Shown here: piece by piece, positions 35,129 to 43,705 of the stretch
Layout: each line of letters starts with the position of its first letter
Numbering within the stretch: the first letter of the stretch is position 1
Source: Pseudonocardia sp. 73-21
GTDB lineage: Bacteria; Actinomycetota; Actinomycetes; Mycobacteriales; Pseudonocardiaceae
Direction of reading: 5' to 3'
DNA length: 64,000 nucleotides
Assembly (NCBI RefSeq): GCF_001899645.1
Contig: NZ_MKVV01000062.1
Location: 7,703 to 71,702 of the forward strand
Made by a program: the position numbers and the translations under genes
Notes under the pieces: model-generated
What the model was told of the DNA's origin: nothing
Database searches by the model: none
The model's input: only the letters and a program-made list of their open reading frames with translations

Positions 35129-35985
35129 CTCGCCACCGCCAGGTCGGCGAGCCGGAACCCCGACGGTGCCTCGACGGCCCGGCGGCCGGTGCGCAGCCAC
35201 CCACCGGCCACGACCCCGGCTCCGGCCAGCTGCAGCTCGCCGTCCACCACGCGGGCGCGGCGGCCCGGCAGGGCCACGAGCGGCGCGCCCGGCCGCGGTT
35301 CCCGGAGCCCGAACCCGGAGGCCTCGACGGGCCCGTAGGTGAGCACGACGTCGACGCCGAGCGCGCCCCACCCCGCGACGATCCCGGGCGGGGCGGGCTC
35401 CCGGACCACGATCCGGCGCAGGCGCGTGCCGGCGACCGGCTCGGGGGCGGCGCCGTGCAGCACGGTGGCGTCGTCTTCGGTGATCGCCGCTCCGGCGTGC
35501 AGGGCGGGGAGCGCCGCGAGCAGCCGCTCGACGGGCGAACCCGTGGTGGCGACCCGGTCGGCCGGCCACAGCCCGTCCGCCGCGATCCCGGCCACGGCGA
35601 GTGCCTCGACGTCGTGGTGGGTGAGCGCGACGGTGCCGTCCGGCGTCAGGTCGGCGGGGAGCACGAGCAGGGGCCGGCGCATCCCGGTCGTCGCGCCGCC
35701 GTCGCGGGTCGCGGGGCGCGCCGTCCACCGGGCCGGAGCGTCCGGCCCGCAGGCCCCCGTCAGGTCGAGCACCGCCCCGGCGGCCGCGCAGCCGAGCACG
35801 AGCTCGAGCACATCGGACCCGTCGGCCCCCGGGGCGACGACGTCGCCCGGACCGAGGCTCCGCGCGATCCCCTGCACCTGTGCGGCGAGCTCGCCCCAGC
35901 CGACCGCGCCCGCCGGACCGATCACCGCGGGGGCGTCCGGGGACTGCAGTCCCCAGAACTCGGTCCACGCTTCGATGCCGGCCAC
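35125..35985 (-). CDS. Miniature, degenerate ANL-superfamily (ligase-like) protein
   Basis: A 286-residue protein that follows the plan of an AMP-binding ligase but is half size. The N-terminus (EAWTEFWGLQSPDAPAVIGP, GWGELAAQVQGIAR) matches a ligase opening, TYGPVEASGFGL corresponds to the YGxTE motif, and GWLRTGRRAV corresponds to GWLxTGD but with Arg for the conserved Asp. The ATP loop has become PADLTPDGTVALTHHDV, lacking Ser-Gly-Thr-Thr-Gly and Lys. The whole C-terminal domain with its catalytic Lys is absent. The frame is intact and ribosome coupling to the next gene is kept (GTGA), so it is likely still made. It could be a non-catalytic subunit or a decaying gene. Confidence 0.65.
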   Translation of the reverse strand: MAGIEAWTEFWGLQSPDAPAVIGPAGAVGWGELAAQVQGIARSLGPGDVVAPGADGSDVLELVLGCAAAGAVLDLTGACGPDAPARWTARPATRDGGATTGMRRPLLVLPADLTPDGTVALTHHDVEALAVAGIAADGLWPADRVATTGSPVERLLAALPALHAGAAITEDDATVLHGAAPEPVAGTRLRRIVVREPAPPGIVAGWGALGVDVVLTYGPVEASGFGLREPRPGAPLVALPGRRARVVDGELQLAGAGVVAGGWLRTGRRAVEAPSGFRLADLAVAR

Positions 35986-35990
35986 GTGAC

Positions 35991-36010
35991 TATCTAACGA
36001 CCGGTTGGTA
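35991..36010 (-). promoter_or_regulatory. 20-bp operator box in a divergent promoter
   Basis: Read on the minus strand it is TACCAACCGGTCGTTAGATA, one of four close copies of TACCAANCGNYCGTYWGRYA in the island. It sits six bases from the ligase-like gene start (35985) and 47 bp from the hydroxyacyl-CoA dehydrogenase start (36057), so one bound repressor could block both directions. Confidence 0.7.
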
Positions 36011-36056
36011 TAAGAGTCAATCAGGGAAATGCCGCCGAGCTCCGGGAGACGTGGAC

Positions 36057-36923
36057 ATGCAGATCACCAGGGTGATGGTCGTCGGCGGGGGCGGGCAGAT
36101 GGGCAACGGCATCGCGCAGGTGGCAGCGACGGCGGGCTTCGACGTCACCCTCGTCGACCTCGACGACGCCGCGCTCGAGCGCGGGCTCGGGCGCATCGAG
36201 CGGAGCCTCGGGCGCCTGGTCAAGGCCGACCGCATGACCGCCGACGACGCCGCGGCCGTGCGGGCCCGCATCGACGCGAGCACCGACATGGACGCCGTCG
36301 CCGCGCAGACCGACCACGCCATCGAGAGCATCGTGGAGGACGTCGACGTCAAGCGCGCGGTGTTCCGCCGGCTCGACGAGGTCTGCCGCGAGGACGTGAT
36401 CCTGGCCAGCAACACCTCCCAGTTCGCCATCTCGAAGATCGCGGCCGCCACCGAGCGCCCGGACCGGGTGATCGGTACGCACTGGTTCAACCCGCCACCG
36501 GTGATGCGGCTGATCGAGGTCGTGCGCGGGCTGGAGACCTCCGACGCCACCGTGGCCACCGTGCTGGAGCTGGCGCAGCGCTACGGCAAGGAGACGATCG
36601 TCTGCAAGAAGGACACCCAGGGCTTCCTGACCTCGCGGCTGATCATGGCGCTGGTGCTGGAGGCGGCCCGGGTGGTGGAGGAGGGCATCGCCGACGCCGA
36701 CGACGTCAACAAGGCCTGCATGCTGGCGTTCAACCACCCCATGGGCCCGCTGGCGACGGTCGACATGGGCGGGCTGGACACCATGGAGAAGGCCTCGGAC
36801 GCGATGACGCACCACTTCGGCGAGCGGTTCCGCCCGCCCCAGCTGCTGCGCGCCCTGGTCAACGCGGGGCACTTCGGCCGCAAGACCGGGCGGGGTTTCA
36901 GCGACTACGGCTCGGCCCAGTGA
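36057..36923 (+). CDS. 3-hydroxyacyl-CoA dehydrogenase
   Basis: A 288-residue NAD-dependent dehydrogenase of the 3-hydroxybutyryl-CoA type. It has the dinucleotide motif VVGGGGQMGNGIAQVAATAG, the catalytic His in GTHWFNPPPVMRLIEVV with NTSQFAISKIA before it, and the C-terminal helical domain with DTQGFLTSRLIMALVLEAARV and GRKTGRGFSDY. It makes 3-ketoacyl-CoA for the thiolases. The ATG at 36057 has GGGAGA eight bases upstream. It leads an operon with an acyl-CoA dehydrogenase (GTGA overlap) and a ligase, and its promoter has the shared operator box. Confidence 0.94.
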   Translation: MQITRVMVVGGGGQMGNGIAQVAATAGFDVTLVDLDDAALERGLGRIERSLGRLVKADRMTADDAAAVRARIDASTDMDAVAAQTDHAIESIVEDVDVKRAVFRRLDEVCREDVILASNTSQFAISKIAAATERPDRVIGTHWFNPPPVMRLIEVVRGLETSDATVATVLELAQRYGKETIVCKKDTQGFLTSRLIMALVLEAARVVEEGIADADDVNKACMLAFNHPMGPLATVDMGGLDTMEKASDAMTHHFGERFRPPQLLRALVNAGHFGRKTGRGFSDYGSAQ

Positions 36924-38056
36924 GTACGGACCCAGTGAGCACAGGGACGGAGGAGCGCGCCGCGCTCGCCGACCTGGCCTTCCGGATCGGTGCCACCTAC
37001 GCCGGCCGCAGCCTCGGCGACGAGAAGGCGGCCGAGGAGCAGTGGCGCGACATCGGCCGGGCCGGGCTGGCTGCGGTGTCACTCCCGGAGTCCCACGGCG
37101 GTGGCGGGGACATGGCCGACCTGTGCCTCGTGGTCGAGCGGCTCGCGGCGGGCGGCTACCCGGCGCCCAAGCTCACGATCTCCACGGCGGTGGCCGGCAG
37201 CATCCTCGCCCGCCACGGCACGCCGGAGCAGCGCGACCGCTGGCTGCCCGGCATCGGCTCCGGCGAGCTGCGGTTCTGCTTCGCGATCACCGAGCCCGGC
37301 GCGGGCTCGAACTCCGCCAACCTCGCGACCCGGGCGGAACGCACGGCCACCGGATGGCGGGTGACCGGCGAGAAGACCTACATCTCGGCCGTCGACTCCT
37401 CCGACGTGATGGTGCTGGTGGCCCGGGACGCCGCGAGCGGCGGGCTGAGCCTGCTCTCGATCGACCTGCCCGACGACCGGCTCGCCCTGACGCCGGTGGA
37501 CGTGCACGTGCCCGTCGCGGAGAACCAGTGGACGGTGTTCCTCGACGGCGTCGACCTCCCCGCGGACGCGCTGATCGGCGAGCCGGGCCGGGGCATGCGG
37601 GCCGTGTTCGACGGCCTGAACCCGGAACGGCTCGTCGTCGCGTCACAGGCGGTGGGCATCGGGCGGTGGTGCCTGGCGCGCGCCGCGGCCTACGCGAACG
37701 AGCGGGTGGTGTTCGACGTGCCGATCGGGAGCCACCAGGCCGTCGCGCACCCGCTGGCCGAGTCCTACGTGGCCCTGGAGGCGGCGTGGGCACTGGTCGG
37801 GAGAGCCGCGCGGCTCTACAGCGGGGGCGGGCAGGCCGGGCTGGAGTCCAACGTCGCGAAGATCGCCGCCTGCGACGCCGGGCTGAAGGCGGCCGACGCG
37901 GCGCTGCAGTCCTTCGGGGGCAGCGGGTTCACCGGGGAGTCCATGATGTTCGACCGCTTCGCCTACCTGCGGCTGCTGCGCTCGGTGCCGGTGTCGCGGG
38001 AGATGGCCCTCAACCACGTCGCGACGGCGGGCCTGGGCCTGCCGCGCTCGTACTGA
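36920..38056 (+). CDS. Acyl-CoA dehydrogenase
   Basis: A 378-residue flavoprotein. The FAD/substrate motif is FCFAITEPGAGSNSANLAT, followed by GWRVTGEKTYISAVDSSD. The C-terminal part has LNPERLVVASQAVGIGRWCL and LQSFGGSGFTGESMMFDRFA. The usual GTxE catalytic segment near the end is replaced by LRSVPVSREMALNHVA, as in some actinobacterial FadE branches. It introduces the 2,3-double bond into the activated acid. The GTG at 36920 overlaps the dehydrogenase stop; a second GTG at 36935 is also possible. The ligase gene begins 14 bp after the stop. Confidence 0.9.
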   Translation: MSTDPVSTGTEERAALADLAFRIGATYAGRSLGDEKAAEEQWRDIGRAGLAAVSLPESHGGGGDMADLCLVVERLAAGGYPAPKLTISTAVAGSILARHGTPEQRDRWLPGIGSGELRFCFAITEPGAGSNSANLATRAERTATGWRVTGEKTYISAVDSSDVMVLVARDAASGGLSLLSIDLPDDRLALTPVDVHVPVAENQWTVFLDGVDLPADALIGEPGRGMRAVFDGLNPERLVVASQAVGIGRWCLARAAAYANERVVFDVPIGSHQAVAHPLAESYVALEAAWALVGRAARLYSGGGQAGLESNVAKIAACDAGLKAADAALQSFGGSGFTGESMMFDRFAYLRLLRSVPVSREMALNHVATAGLGLPRSY

Positions 38057-38070
38057 GCAGGAGACGTGCC

Positions 38071-39621
38071 ATGACCGAGACCCGCCGCTGGATCGCCCCC
38101 ACCACGCTCGGCGACCTGATCGACCGGCTGGCGGCCGAGCGCCCGGACGCCGACGCGGTGGTGTTCCCCACCGAGCGGGCGACCTACGGCGAGCTCTCCG
38201 CCCGCTCCACGCTGCTCGCGCGCGGCCTGCTCGGGCTCGGGGTGGCGCCGGGCGACCGCGTCGGCATCCTGCTGCCCGCCTCGGTGGACCTGCTCGCGGT
38301 GCTGTTCGCGGTGGCGAAGACCGGGGCCGTCGCGGTGCCGGTCAACGCCAGGTTCAAGAGCGTGGAGCTCGGCCACATCGTCACGCACTCCGGGATGCGG
38401 CTGCTCGTCGGCGATCCGGCGTCGGCCGATCTGGTGGGGGAGCTGCACACGGACGTCGCCGCCGTCGCGGCGGCGGGGGAGCCCGGACAGCACGTCGACC
38501 AGGAAACCGTCCGCGTGCGCGACACCGCCGTCATCGTCTACACCTCCGGCACCACCGCCGCCCCCAAGGGCGCGATGCTCAGCCACGAGGCACTGACGCG
38601 GCTCGCCGCCGGCATCGGCGACCGGCTGGAGCTCACCGACGCCGACCGCGTCTGGACGGCCATCCCGCTCTTCCACGGCGGCGGCATCACGTTCGCGCTG
38701 AGCTGCATCACCGCGGGAGTGCCGTTCGTGCACCCGGGCCAGTTCGACCCGTCCACCACGCTCGAGTACCTGCGCGACGAGCGCGTGACGGTCGCGCTGG
38801 CCGCGTTCGAGACGATCTGGATGCCGGTGCTCAACCGGCCGGACTTCGGCGCGTTCGACCTCTCGTGCATCCGCGTCGTGATGGCCGTCGGGGTGCCGGA
38901 ACGCCTGCGCGACATGGCCTCGCGGCTGCCCGGCGCCGTGCACGTGTCGTGCGTCGCGATGACGGAGTCGTCGGCGTTCCTCACGCTCAACCGGCTCGAC
39001 GACCCGGCCGAGAAGCGGGCGACCACCGGCGGGCACCCGATGCCGGGCATGCGGTGCCGCGTGATCGACCCGGAGACGGGCCTCGACCAGCCGGCCGGGA
39101 CGCCCGGCGAGCTGGTCTTCCGCGGGCCCAACGCGTTCGACGGCTACTTCCGCGACCCGGAGCAGACGGCTGCGGTCTTCGACGACGAGGGCTGGTTCCA
39201 CAGCGGTGACGTCGTCGTGGCCGACTCCGACGGCCGGCTGACGTTCCTCTCGCGCCTCAAGGACATGCTCAAGGTGGGTGGTGAGAACGTGGCCGCCGCC
39301 GAGGTGGAGGGCCACCTGCTGGGGCACCCGGCGGTCGAGATCGTGGCCGTCGTGGCGGCGCCCGACGCCTACTACGTGGAGGTGCCGGCGGCGTTCGTCC
39401 AGGTCCGGGAGGGGGCCACGGTCACCGAGCAGGAGCTGATCGAGCACTGCCTGGGCCGGATCGCCACCTACCGGGTCCCGCGCTACGTCCGCTTCGTCGA
39501 CGAGTGGCCCATGTCCGGCACGAAGATCAAGAAGTTCGTGCTGCGGGAGCGGATCGCCGACGAGCTGAGGCAGGCGGGGATCACCCGGGCGCCGAAGCCA
39601 CGAGCCGCGGGGCCTCGGTGA
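38071..39621 (+). CDS. Acyl-CoA synthetase (FadD-like), paralogue 1
   Basis: A 516-residue AMP-binding ligase. Motifs are VYTSGTTAAPKGAMLSH, AMTESSAFLTL, EGWFHSGDVVVADSDGRL, SRLKDMLKVGGENVAAAEVE and EWPMSGTKIKKFVLRERI, in which the C-terminal Lys sits in the TKIKK segment. It closes the dehydrogenase operon and its last 41 bp overlap the end of the opposite-strand ligase at 39581-41194. That ligase, this one and the one at 42081-43658 share the rare ending WPMSGTK, so they are recent relatives with possibly different acid preference. AGGAGA precedes the ATG. Confidence 0.92.
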   Translation: MTETRRWIAPTTLGDLIDRLAAERPDADAVVFPTERATYGELSARSTLLARGLLGLGVAPGDRVGILLPASVDLLAVLFAVAKTGAVAVPVNARFKSVELGHIVTHSGMRLLVGDPASADLVGELHTDVAAVAAAGEPGQHVDQETVRVRDTAVIVYTSGTTAAPKGAMLSHEALTRLAAGIGDRLELTDADRVWTAIPLFHGGGITFALSCITAGVPFVHPGQFDPSTTLEYLRDERVTVALAAFETIWMPVLNRPDFGAFDLSCIRVVMAVGVPERLRDMASRLPGAVHVSCVAMTESSAFLTLNRLDDPAEKRATTGGHPMPGMRCRVIDPETGLDQPAGTPGELVFRGPNAFDGYFRDPEQTAAVFDDEGWFHSGDVVVADSDGRLTFLSRLKDMLKVGGENVAAAEVEGHLLGHPAVEIVAVVAAPDAYYVEVPAAFVQVREGATVTEQELIEHCLGRIATYRVPRYVRFVDEWPMSGTKIKKFVLRERIADELRQAGITRAPKPRAAGPR

Positions 39622-41194
39622 TGCCGCGGGCGGCCAGCTCCTCGGTGATCATGGCGCGCAGCCGGAACTTCTGCACCTTGGTGCCCGACATCGGCCACTC
39701 GGTCACGATGCGGACGTAGCGCGGCACCTTGAACGTCGCGACGGCGCCGAGGCAGAACGCGATCAGCTCCTCCTCGGTGGCGCCCGCTCCGGGCCGCAGC
39801 TGCACGAACGCCGCCGGCACCTCGCCGTAGCGGGCGTCCGGGGCGCCGACGACCTGCACGATGCCCGCCGCCGGGTGCTCGGACAGGAAGCCCTCGATCT
39901 CGGCGGCGGCCACGTTCTCGCCGCCGACCTTGAGGATGTCACCGAGGCGGGTGAGGAAGCGCAGCCGACCGGCGTCGTCGGCGACGACCTGGTCGCCCGA
40001 GGCGAACCAGCCGTCGGCGTCGGTCCGCAGCCCGGTGAGCTCGGGGTCGCGGTGGTAGTACGACATCCGGGACCCGCCGCGGAACCGGAACTCACCAGGC
40101 GTGCCCGGCGGCACGTCGAGCCCGGTCTCCGGGTCCACCACGCGCGCCTCCATGTGCCTCAGCGGCACCCCGCTCGTGGTGGCGCGGACCTCGGCGGGAT
40201 CGTCGGGGGAACCCATGCAGCAGAAGCCGAACGACTCCGTCATCCCCATGCACGACAGCTGCGTGACGTGCGGCAGCCGGGCCTGCATCGAGCGCATCCG
40301 CTCCGCGCTGCCGACGTTGAGCACCAGCCGCAGGGCCGAGAGGTCGGTGGCGGCGAAGTCGGCGTGCTCCAGCACGGGGAGCCAGATCGTCTCGAACGCG
40401 GGGAAGCCGACCGTGCAGCGCTCCCCGGCGAGCTGGCGCAGCGCCAGGCCGGGCTCGAACGTGCCGACGTGCACCATCCCGCACCCGGCGGCCATCGCGG
40501 CCATGGCCACGTCGTAGCCGCCGCAGTGGAACATCGGCAGCGGCGTCCAGAAACGGTCGTCGGGGGTCAGGCCGAGCCGCTCGGTGACGGCCTCGCCCTC
40601 CTCGACGAGCGAGCGGTGGCTGTGCACGCAGCCGCGCGGCCGTGACGTGGTGCCGGACGTGTAGAGCATGACGACCGGGTCGTCGGGGGTCAGGGCGGCC
40701 TGCGCGGCCCGGACCTCGGCCTCGTCGGCGGGATCGGCCTCGAACGCCGCCCGGCCGGTCCACCCGGGTGGGGCGGGCGCGTCGTCGAGGAGCACGACCG
40801 TGTGCAGGACGGGGGCGGACGCGACGCCGGGCAACCCGGGCAGCGCCTGCGTGAGCGCCGGGACGAACGCTCCCGTGGTGAACAGCACGGCGAGGTCGGC
40901 GTTCTCCACGGCGTAGGCCAGCTCGCGGGGCCGCAGCCGGACGTTGAGCGGCACCGTGATCGCCCCGATCCGGCTGCACGCCAGCCACAGCAGTGCGCTG
41001 TCCAGTCCGCCGGGCACGAGCACCCCGACGCACGAGCCCGGCCGGATGCCGTGGGCCCACAGCGCCCGGGCGAGGCGGAGTGAGGAGCGGGCGGCCTCGG
41101 GCCAGGTGGCACGCCCGTCGGGGAAGACGATGCCCTGGTCGGGGGCATCGAGGGCCCGTCGATCCAGCAGGTCCGGCACGGTCGTTCCCGGCAT
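39581..41194 (-). CDS. Acyl-CoA synthetase (FadD-like), paralogue 2
   Basis: A 537-residue AMP-binding ligase with LYTSGTTSRPRGCVHSH (Arg-Gly in place of Lys-Gly in the ATP loop), GMTESFGFCC, DGWFASGDQVVADDAGRL, TRLGDILKVGGENVAAAEIE and EWPMSGTKVQKFRLRAMI. It closely follows the plan of the ligases at 38071 and 42081. It overlaps the first of these tail to tail by 41 bp, so transcription of one gives antisense RNA to the other's end. Its start is divergent from the MaoC pair, with a variant of the operator box between. The change in the ATP loop may slow adenylation. Confidence 0.92.
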   Translation of the reverse strand: MPGTTVPDLLDRRALDAPDQGIVFPDGRATWPEAARSSLRLARALWAHGIRPGSCVGVLVPGGLDSALLWLACSRIGAITVPLNVRLRPRELAYAVENADLAVLFTTGAFVPALTQALPGLPGVASAPVLHTVVLLDDAPAPPGWTGRAAFEADPADEAEVRAAQAALTPDDPVVMLYTSGTTSRPRGCVHSHRSLVEEGEAVTERLGLTPDDRFWTPLPMFHCGGYDVAMAAMAAGCGMVHVGTFEPGLALRQLAGERCTVGFPAFETIWLPVLEHADFAATDLSALRLVLNVGSAERMRSMQARLPHVTQLSCMGMTESFGFCCMGSPDDPAEVRATTSGVPLRHMEARVVDPETGLDVPPGTPGEFRFRGGSRMSYYHRDPELTGLRTDADGWFASGDQVVADDAGRLRFLTRLGDILKVGGENVAAAEIEGFLSEHPAAGIVQVVGAPDARYGEVPAAFVQLRPGAGATEEELIAFCLGAVATFKVPRYVRIVTEWPMSGTKVQKFRLRAMITEELAARGITEAPRLVASAPG

Positions 41195-41214
41195 CGTCGC
41201 CCTCCGATCGCACC

Positions 41215-41230
41215 TACCAATCGTTTGACA
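41215..41230 (+). promoter_or_regulatory. Shortened variant of the operator box
   Basis: TACCAATCGTTTGACA keeps the left half of the shared box but has the right half four bases closer. It lies between the divergent starts of the ligase (41194) and the MaoC pair (41260). Spacing differs from the four full sites, so binding by the same protein is uncertain. Confidence 0.5.
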
Positions 41231-41259
41231 AAACTAGCGGGCGGGTCGACGGTGGACAA

Positions 41260-41691
41260 GTGTCCGAGGCGCGCGTGGGTCACCGGTTCCCCGGTGGCCG
41301 CGCCGTGGTGGAGCCGTACGTGGACCTGCTGGTCCGGGACGTCGTCGGGGCTCCGCCACCGTCGGGCGACGGGATCGCGCACCCCACCGTCGCCTTCCTC
41401 GCCGCCCAGGGCGGTCTCGGCATCGAGCTCGGCGAGCTGTTCGCGCTGTTCGGGATCTCGGCGGACGACGGGCCGATGCTGGGGGAGTGGGCGGCGGAGT
41501 TCGCCGAGCCGCTGCGCGTCGGCGCCGCGTACGCGGTCACCGGCGTCGTCGAGGCGCAGCGGCGGACGTCGGGGCGCAGCGGCGTCCTCGACCTCGTCAC
41601 CGTCCGGATCGAGCTGGCCGGCGCCGACGGGCGGGTGCACGCCACCGTCCGGCCGACCTACGTGTTCCCCCACACGTCGGCGCAGCCGTGA
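41260..41691 (+). CDS. MaoC/FAS1-like dehydratase, first subunit
   Basis: A 143-residue hot-dog-fold protein of the FAS1-like dehydratase type. Features are HPTVAFLAAQGGLGIELGEL, EWAAEFAEPLRVGAAYAVTG and SGVLDLVTVRIELAGADG, ending VRPTYVFP. It lacks the hydratase motif with Asp and His, which the following gene has, so the two probably form a heterodimer in which this one shapes the acyl pocket, as known for steroid side-chain hydratases. The GTG at 41260 (VSEARVGHRF) was chosen; a clear ribosome site is missing. GTGA overlap with the next gene. Confidence 0.8.
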   Translation: MSEARVGHRFPGGRAVVEPYVDLLVRDVVGAPPPSGDGIAHPTVAFLAAQGGLGIELGELFALFGISADDGPMLGEWAAEFAEPLRVGAAYAVTGVVEAQRRTSGRSGVLDLVTVRIELAGADGRVHATVRPTYVFPHTSAQP

Positions 41692-42089
41692 TCGTCGGGG
41701 AGGCGTTGCCGGACAGGGTCTTCCGGGTGGACGCGGAGAAGATGAAGATCATGGCCGCGCTGCTGCGCGACCCGAACATGATCCACCTCGACGCCGGGGA
41801 GACGGCGCGGCTGGGGCTGGGCGACCGCGTGGTCAACCAGGGCCCGATCAACCTCGGTTACGTCCACACCATGCTGGCCGCCTGGGCGGGTGGCGAGGAC
41901 CGCGTGCTCGCCACCGCCTTCCGGTTCCGGGCCACGGTGCTGGCCGGCGACCGGGTCGTCGCGGGGGGCCGGGTCACCGCGGTGCACGACGACGGCCGCG
42001 TGGAGTGCGAGGTGTGGCTCGACGTCGAGGGTCGGGGGAGGGCGGTGTCGGGCACGGCGGTGGTCGGAGTCCGGCGGCGGTCAGCGTGA
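41688..42089 (+). CDS. MaoC-type enoyl-CoA hydratase, catalytic subunit
   Basis: A 133-residue hot-dog-fold hydratase 2 protein. The catalytic motif is LLRDPNMIHLDAGETARLGLGDRVVNQG, with the Asp, Asn and His of the family in the right order. It adds water to a 2-enoyl-CoA with (R) stereochemistry, unlike the crotonases of the other operons. The start overlaps the previous subunit (GTGA), and the last nine bases overlap the end of the convergent ligase gene. The pair is the entire operon. Confidence 0.85.
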   Translation: MIVGEALPDRVFRVDAEKMKIMAALLRDPNMIHLDAGETARLGLGDRVVNQGPINLGYVHTMLAAWAGGEDRVLATAFRFRATVLAGDRVVAGGRVTAVHDDGRVECEVWLDVEGRGRAVSGTAVVGVRRRSA

Positions 42090-43658
42090 GGTGATCCGCT
42101 GCGCCTCGGTGATCCCGGCGGCCGCGAGCTCGCGTGCGATCCGCTCCCGCAGCTCGACCTTGCGGATCTTGGTGCCCGACATGGGCCAGTCCCGCACGAA
42201 CCGCACGTAGCGGGGCACCTTGAACGTGGCGATGCGGCCACGGCAGAAGTCGATCAGGTCCTGCTCCGCGGGGCTCGCTCCCGCGACGAGCTGCACGAAC
42301 GCCGCCGGCACCTCCCCGTAGCGGGCGTCCGGGGCCCCGACCACCGCGACGATCTGCACGGCGGGGTGCCCGGCCAGGTAGTCCTCGATCTCGGCGGGGG
42401 CCACGTTCTCCCCGCCGACCTTGAGCATGTCCTTGAGCCTGGTCACGAACGTGAGCCGGCCGCCGGTGTCCATGACGCAGATGTCGCCCGAGTGGAACCA
42501 GTCGTCGGCGTCGATCACGGTCGCCGTGTACGCGGGATCCCGGTAGTAACCCGTGAACCGCTGTGGCCCCCGGTACCACGCCTCGCCCGGCACCCCGGGC
42601 GGCTGCTCCCGGCCCGTCTCCGGGTCGACGACGCGCACCTCCGTGCCCGGCAGCGGCAGGCCGCCGGTGCCCAGCCGGACGTCGTCGGGATCGGAGGTGA
42701 CGCCGATGCTCAGCGAGCCGCCCGCCTCCGTGGAGCCGAATCCGCTGATCATCGCGGCGGTCGGCAGGCGCCGCTGCATCGCGGCGAGCCGCGCGGGCAC
42801 GCCGACGCAGAACACGGTGCGCAGGGCGCCCAGGTCGGTGTCGGCGAAGGCGGGCTCGTCGAGCACCGGGAGCAGGATCGTCTCGAACGCCGGGTTGGCC
42901 ACGGTGATCCGCTCCGCCGCGAGCTGCCGCAACGCGGCGTCCGGGCGGAACGGCCCGGCGTGCACGAACGTCGCCCCGGCGCCCAGCGCGGCCACGAGGC
43001 AGGAGATGGCCGTGATGTGGAACAGCGGCAGTGGTGTCCAGTACCGGTCGGCCGGGGTGAGCCCGAGCCGTTCGCCGAGCGCCTGCGACTGCGCCATCAG
43101 CCCGGCGTGGGTGAGCATGCAGCCCTTGGGCTGTGACGTCGTGCCCGAGGTGTAGAGGATCAGGGCGACGTCGTGGGCGCCGGGAGTGTGCGGGGTGCCG
43201 GCGTCCGCGTCGCCCGCCAGGACCACCCGGCGCAGCGACGGGGCGGCGTCGAGGCGCACCTCGTCGCCGATCCGCAACCCGGGCAGTGCCTCCTCCAGCA
43301 GGCCCGGCAGGTCGACGTGCGGCCGGCCCGCGGCGCTGGTGACCACGACCCGCAGGTCGGCGTGCGCCACCAGGTAGGCGAGCTCGTGCGCCTTGTACCG
43401 GGCGTTGACGGGCACGGTGACGGCCCCGAGGCGGGCCGCTCCGAGCAGCGCGACGACGACGTCGAGACCGCCGGTGAGCAGCAGCCCCACGTGGTCACCG
43501 GGCCGGACGCCGAGTCCGCACAGCCGGTCGGCGAACGCCCGGCTGAGCTCGGCGAGGCGCGCGTAGGTGACCCGCTCGTCGGGGAACACGAGGGCCTCGG
43601 CGTCCGGATCCGCGGCGTGGTCGACGAGGTCGGCCAGGCAGGTGTCAGCGGAGTACAC
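42081..43658 (-). CDS. Acyl-CoA synthetase (FadD-like), paralogue 3
   Basis: A 525-residue AMP-binding ligase. Motifs are LILYTSGTTSQPKGCMLTHAG, GSTEAGGSLSIG, DDWFHSGDICVMDTGGRL, TRLKDMLKVGGENVAPAEIE and DWPMSGTKIRKVELRERI. It is a close relative of the ligases at 38071 and 39581. The GTG start at 43658 is 16 bp from a full operator box, which also serves the divergent F420 operon starting at 43706. The end overlaps the MaoC subunit by nine bases. A distinct acid or chain length for each paralogue is likely but unknown. Confidence 0.92.
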   Translation of the reverse strand: MYSADTCLADLVDHAADPDAEALVFPDERVTYARLAELSRAFADRLCGLGVRPGDHVGLLLTGGLDVVVALLGAARLGAVTVPVNARYKAHELAYLVAHADLRVVVTSAAGRPHVDLPGLLEEALPGLRIGDEVRLDAAPSLRRVVLAGDADAGTPHTPGAHDVALILYTSGTTSQPKGCMLTHAGLMAQSQALGERLGLTPADRYWTPLPLFHITAISCLVAALGAGATFVHAGPFRPDAALRQLAAERITVANPAFETILLPVLDEPAFADTDLGALRTVFCVGVPARLAAMQRRLPTAAMISGFGSTEAGGSLSIGVTSDPDDVRLGTGGLPLPGTEVRVVDPETGREQPPGVPGEAWYRGPQRFTGYYRDPAYTATVIDADDWFHSGDICVMDTGGRLTFVTRLKDMLKVGGENVAPAEIEDYLAGHPAVQIVAVVGAPDARYGEVPAAFVQLVAGASPAEQDLIDFCRGRIATFKVPRYVRFVRDWPMSGTKIRKVELRERIARELAAAGITEAQRITSR

Positions 43659-43674
43659 CCGGGGATCGTAGCCG

Positions 43675-43694
43675 TACCAACCGTCCGTTTGATA
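43675..43694 (+). promoter_or_regulatory. 20-bp operator box in a divergent promoter
   Basis: TACCAACCGTCCGTTTGATA fits the shared pattern TACCAANCGNYCGTYWGRYA at every constrained position. It lies between the ligase start (43658, leftward) and the F420-type enzyme start (43706, rightward), close enough to cover both core promoters. Confidence 0.72.
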
Positions 43695-43705
43695 GTTTCG
43701 GGAGC

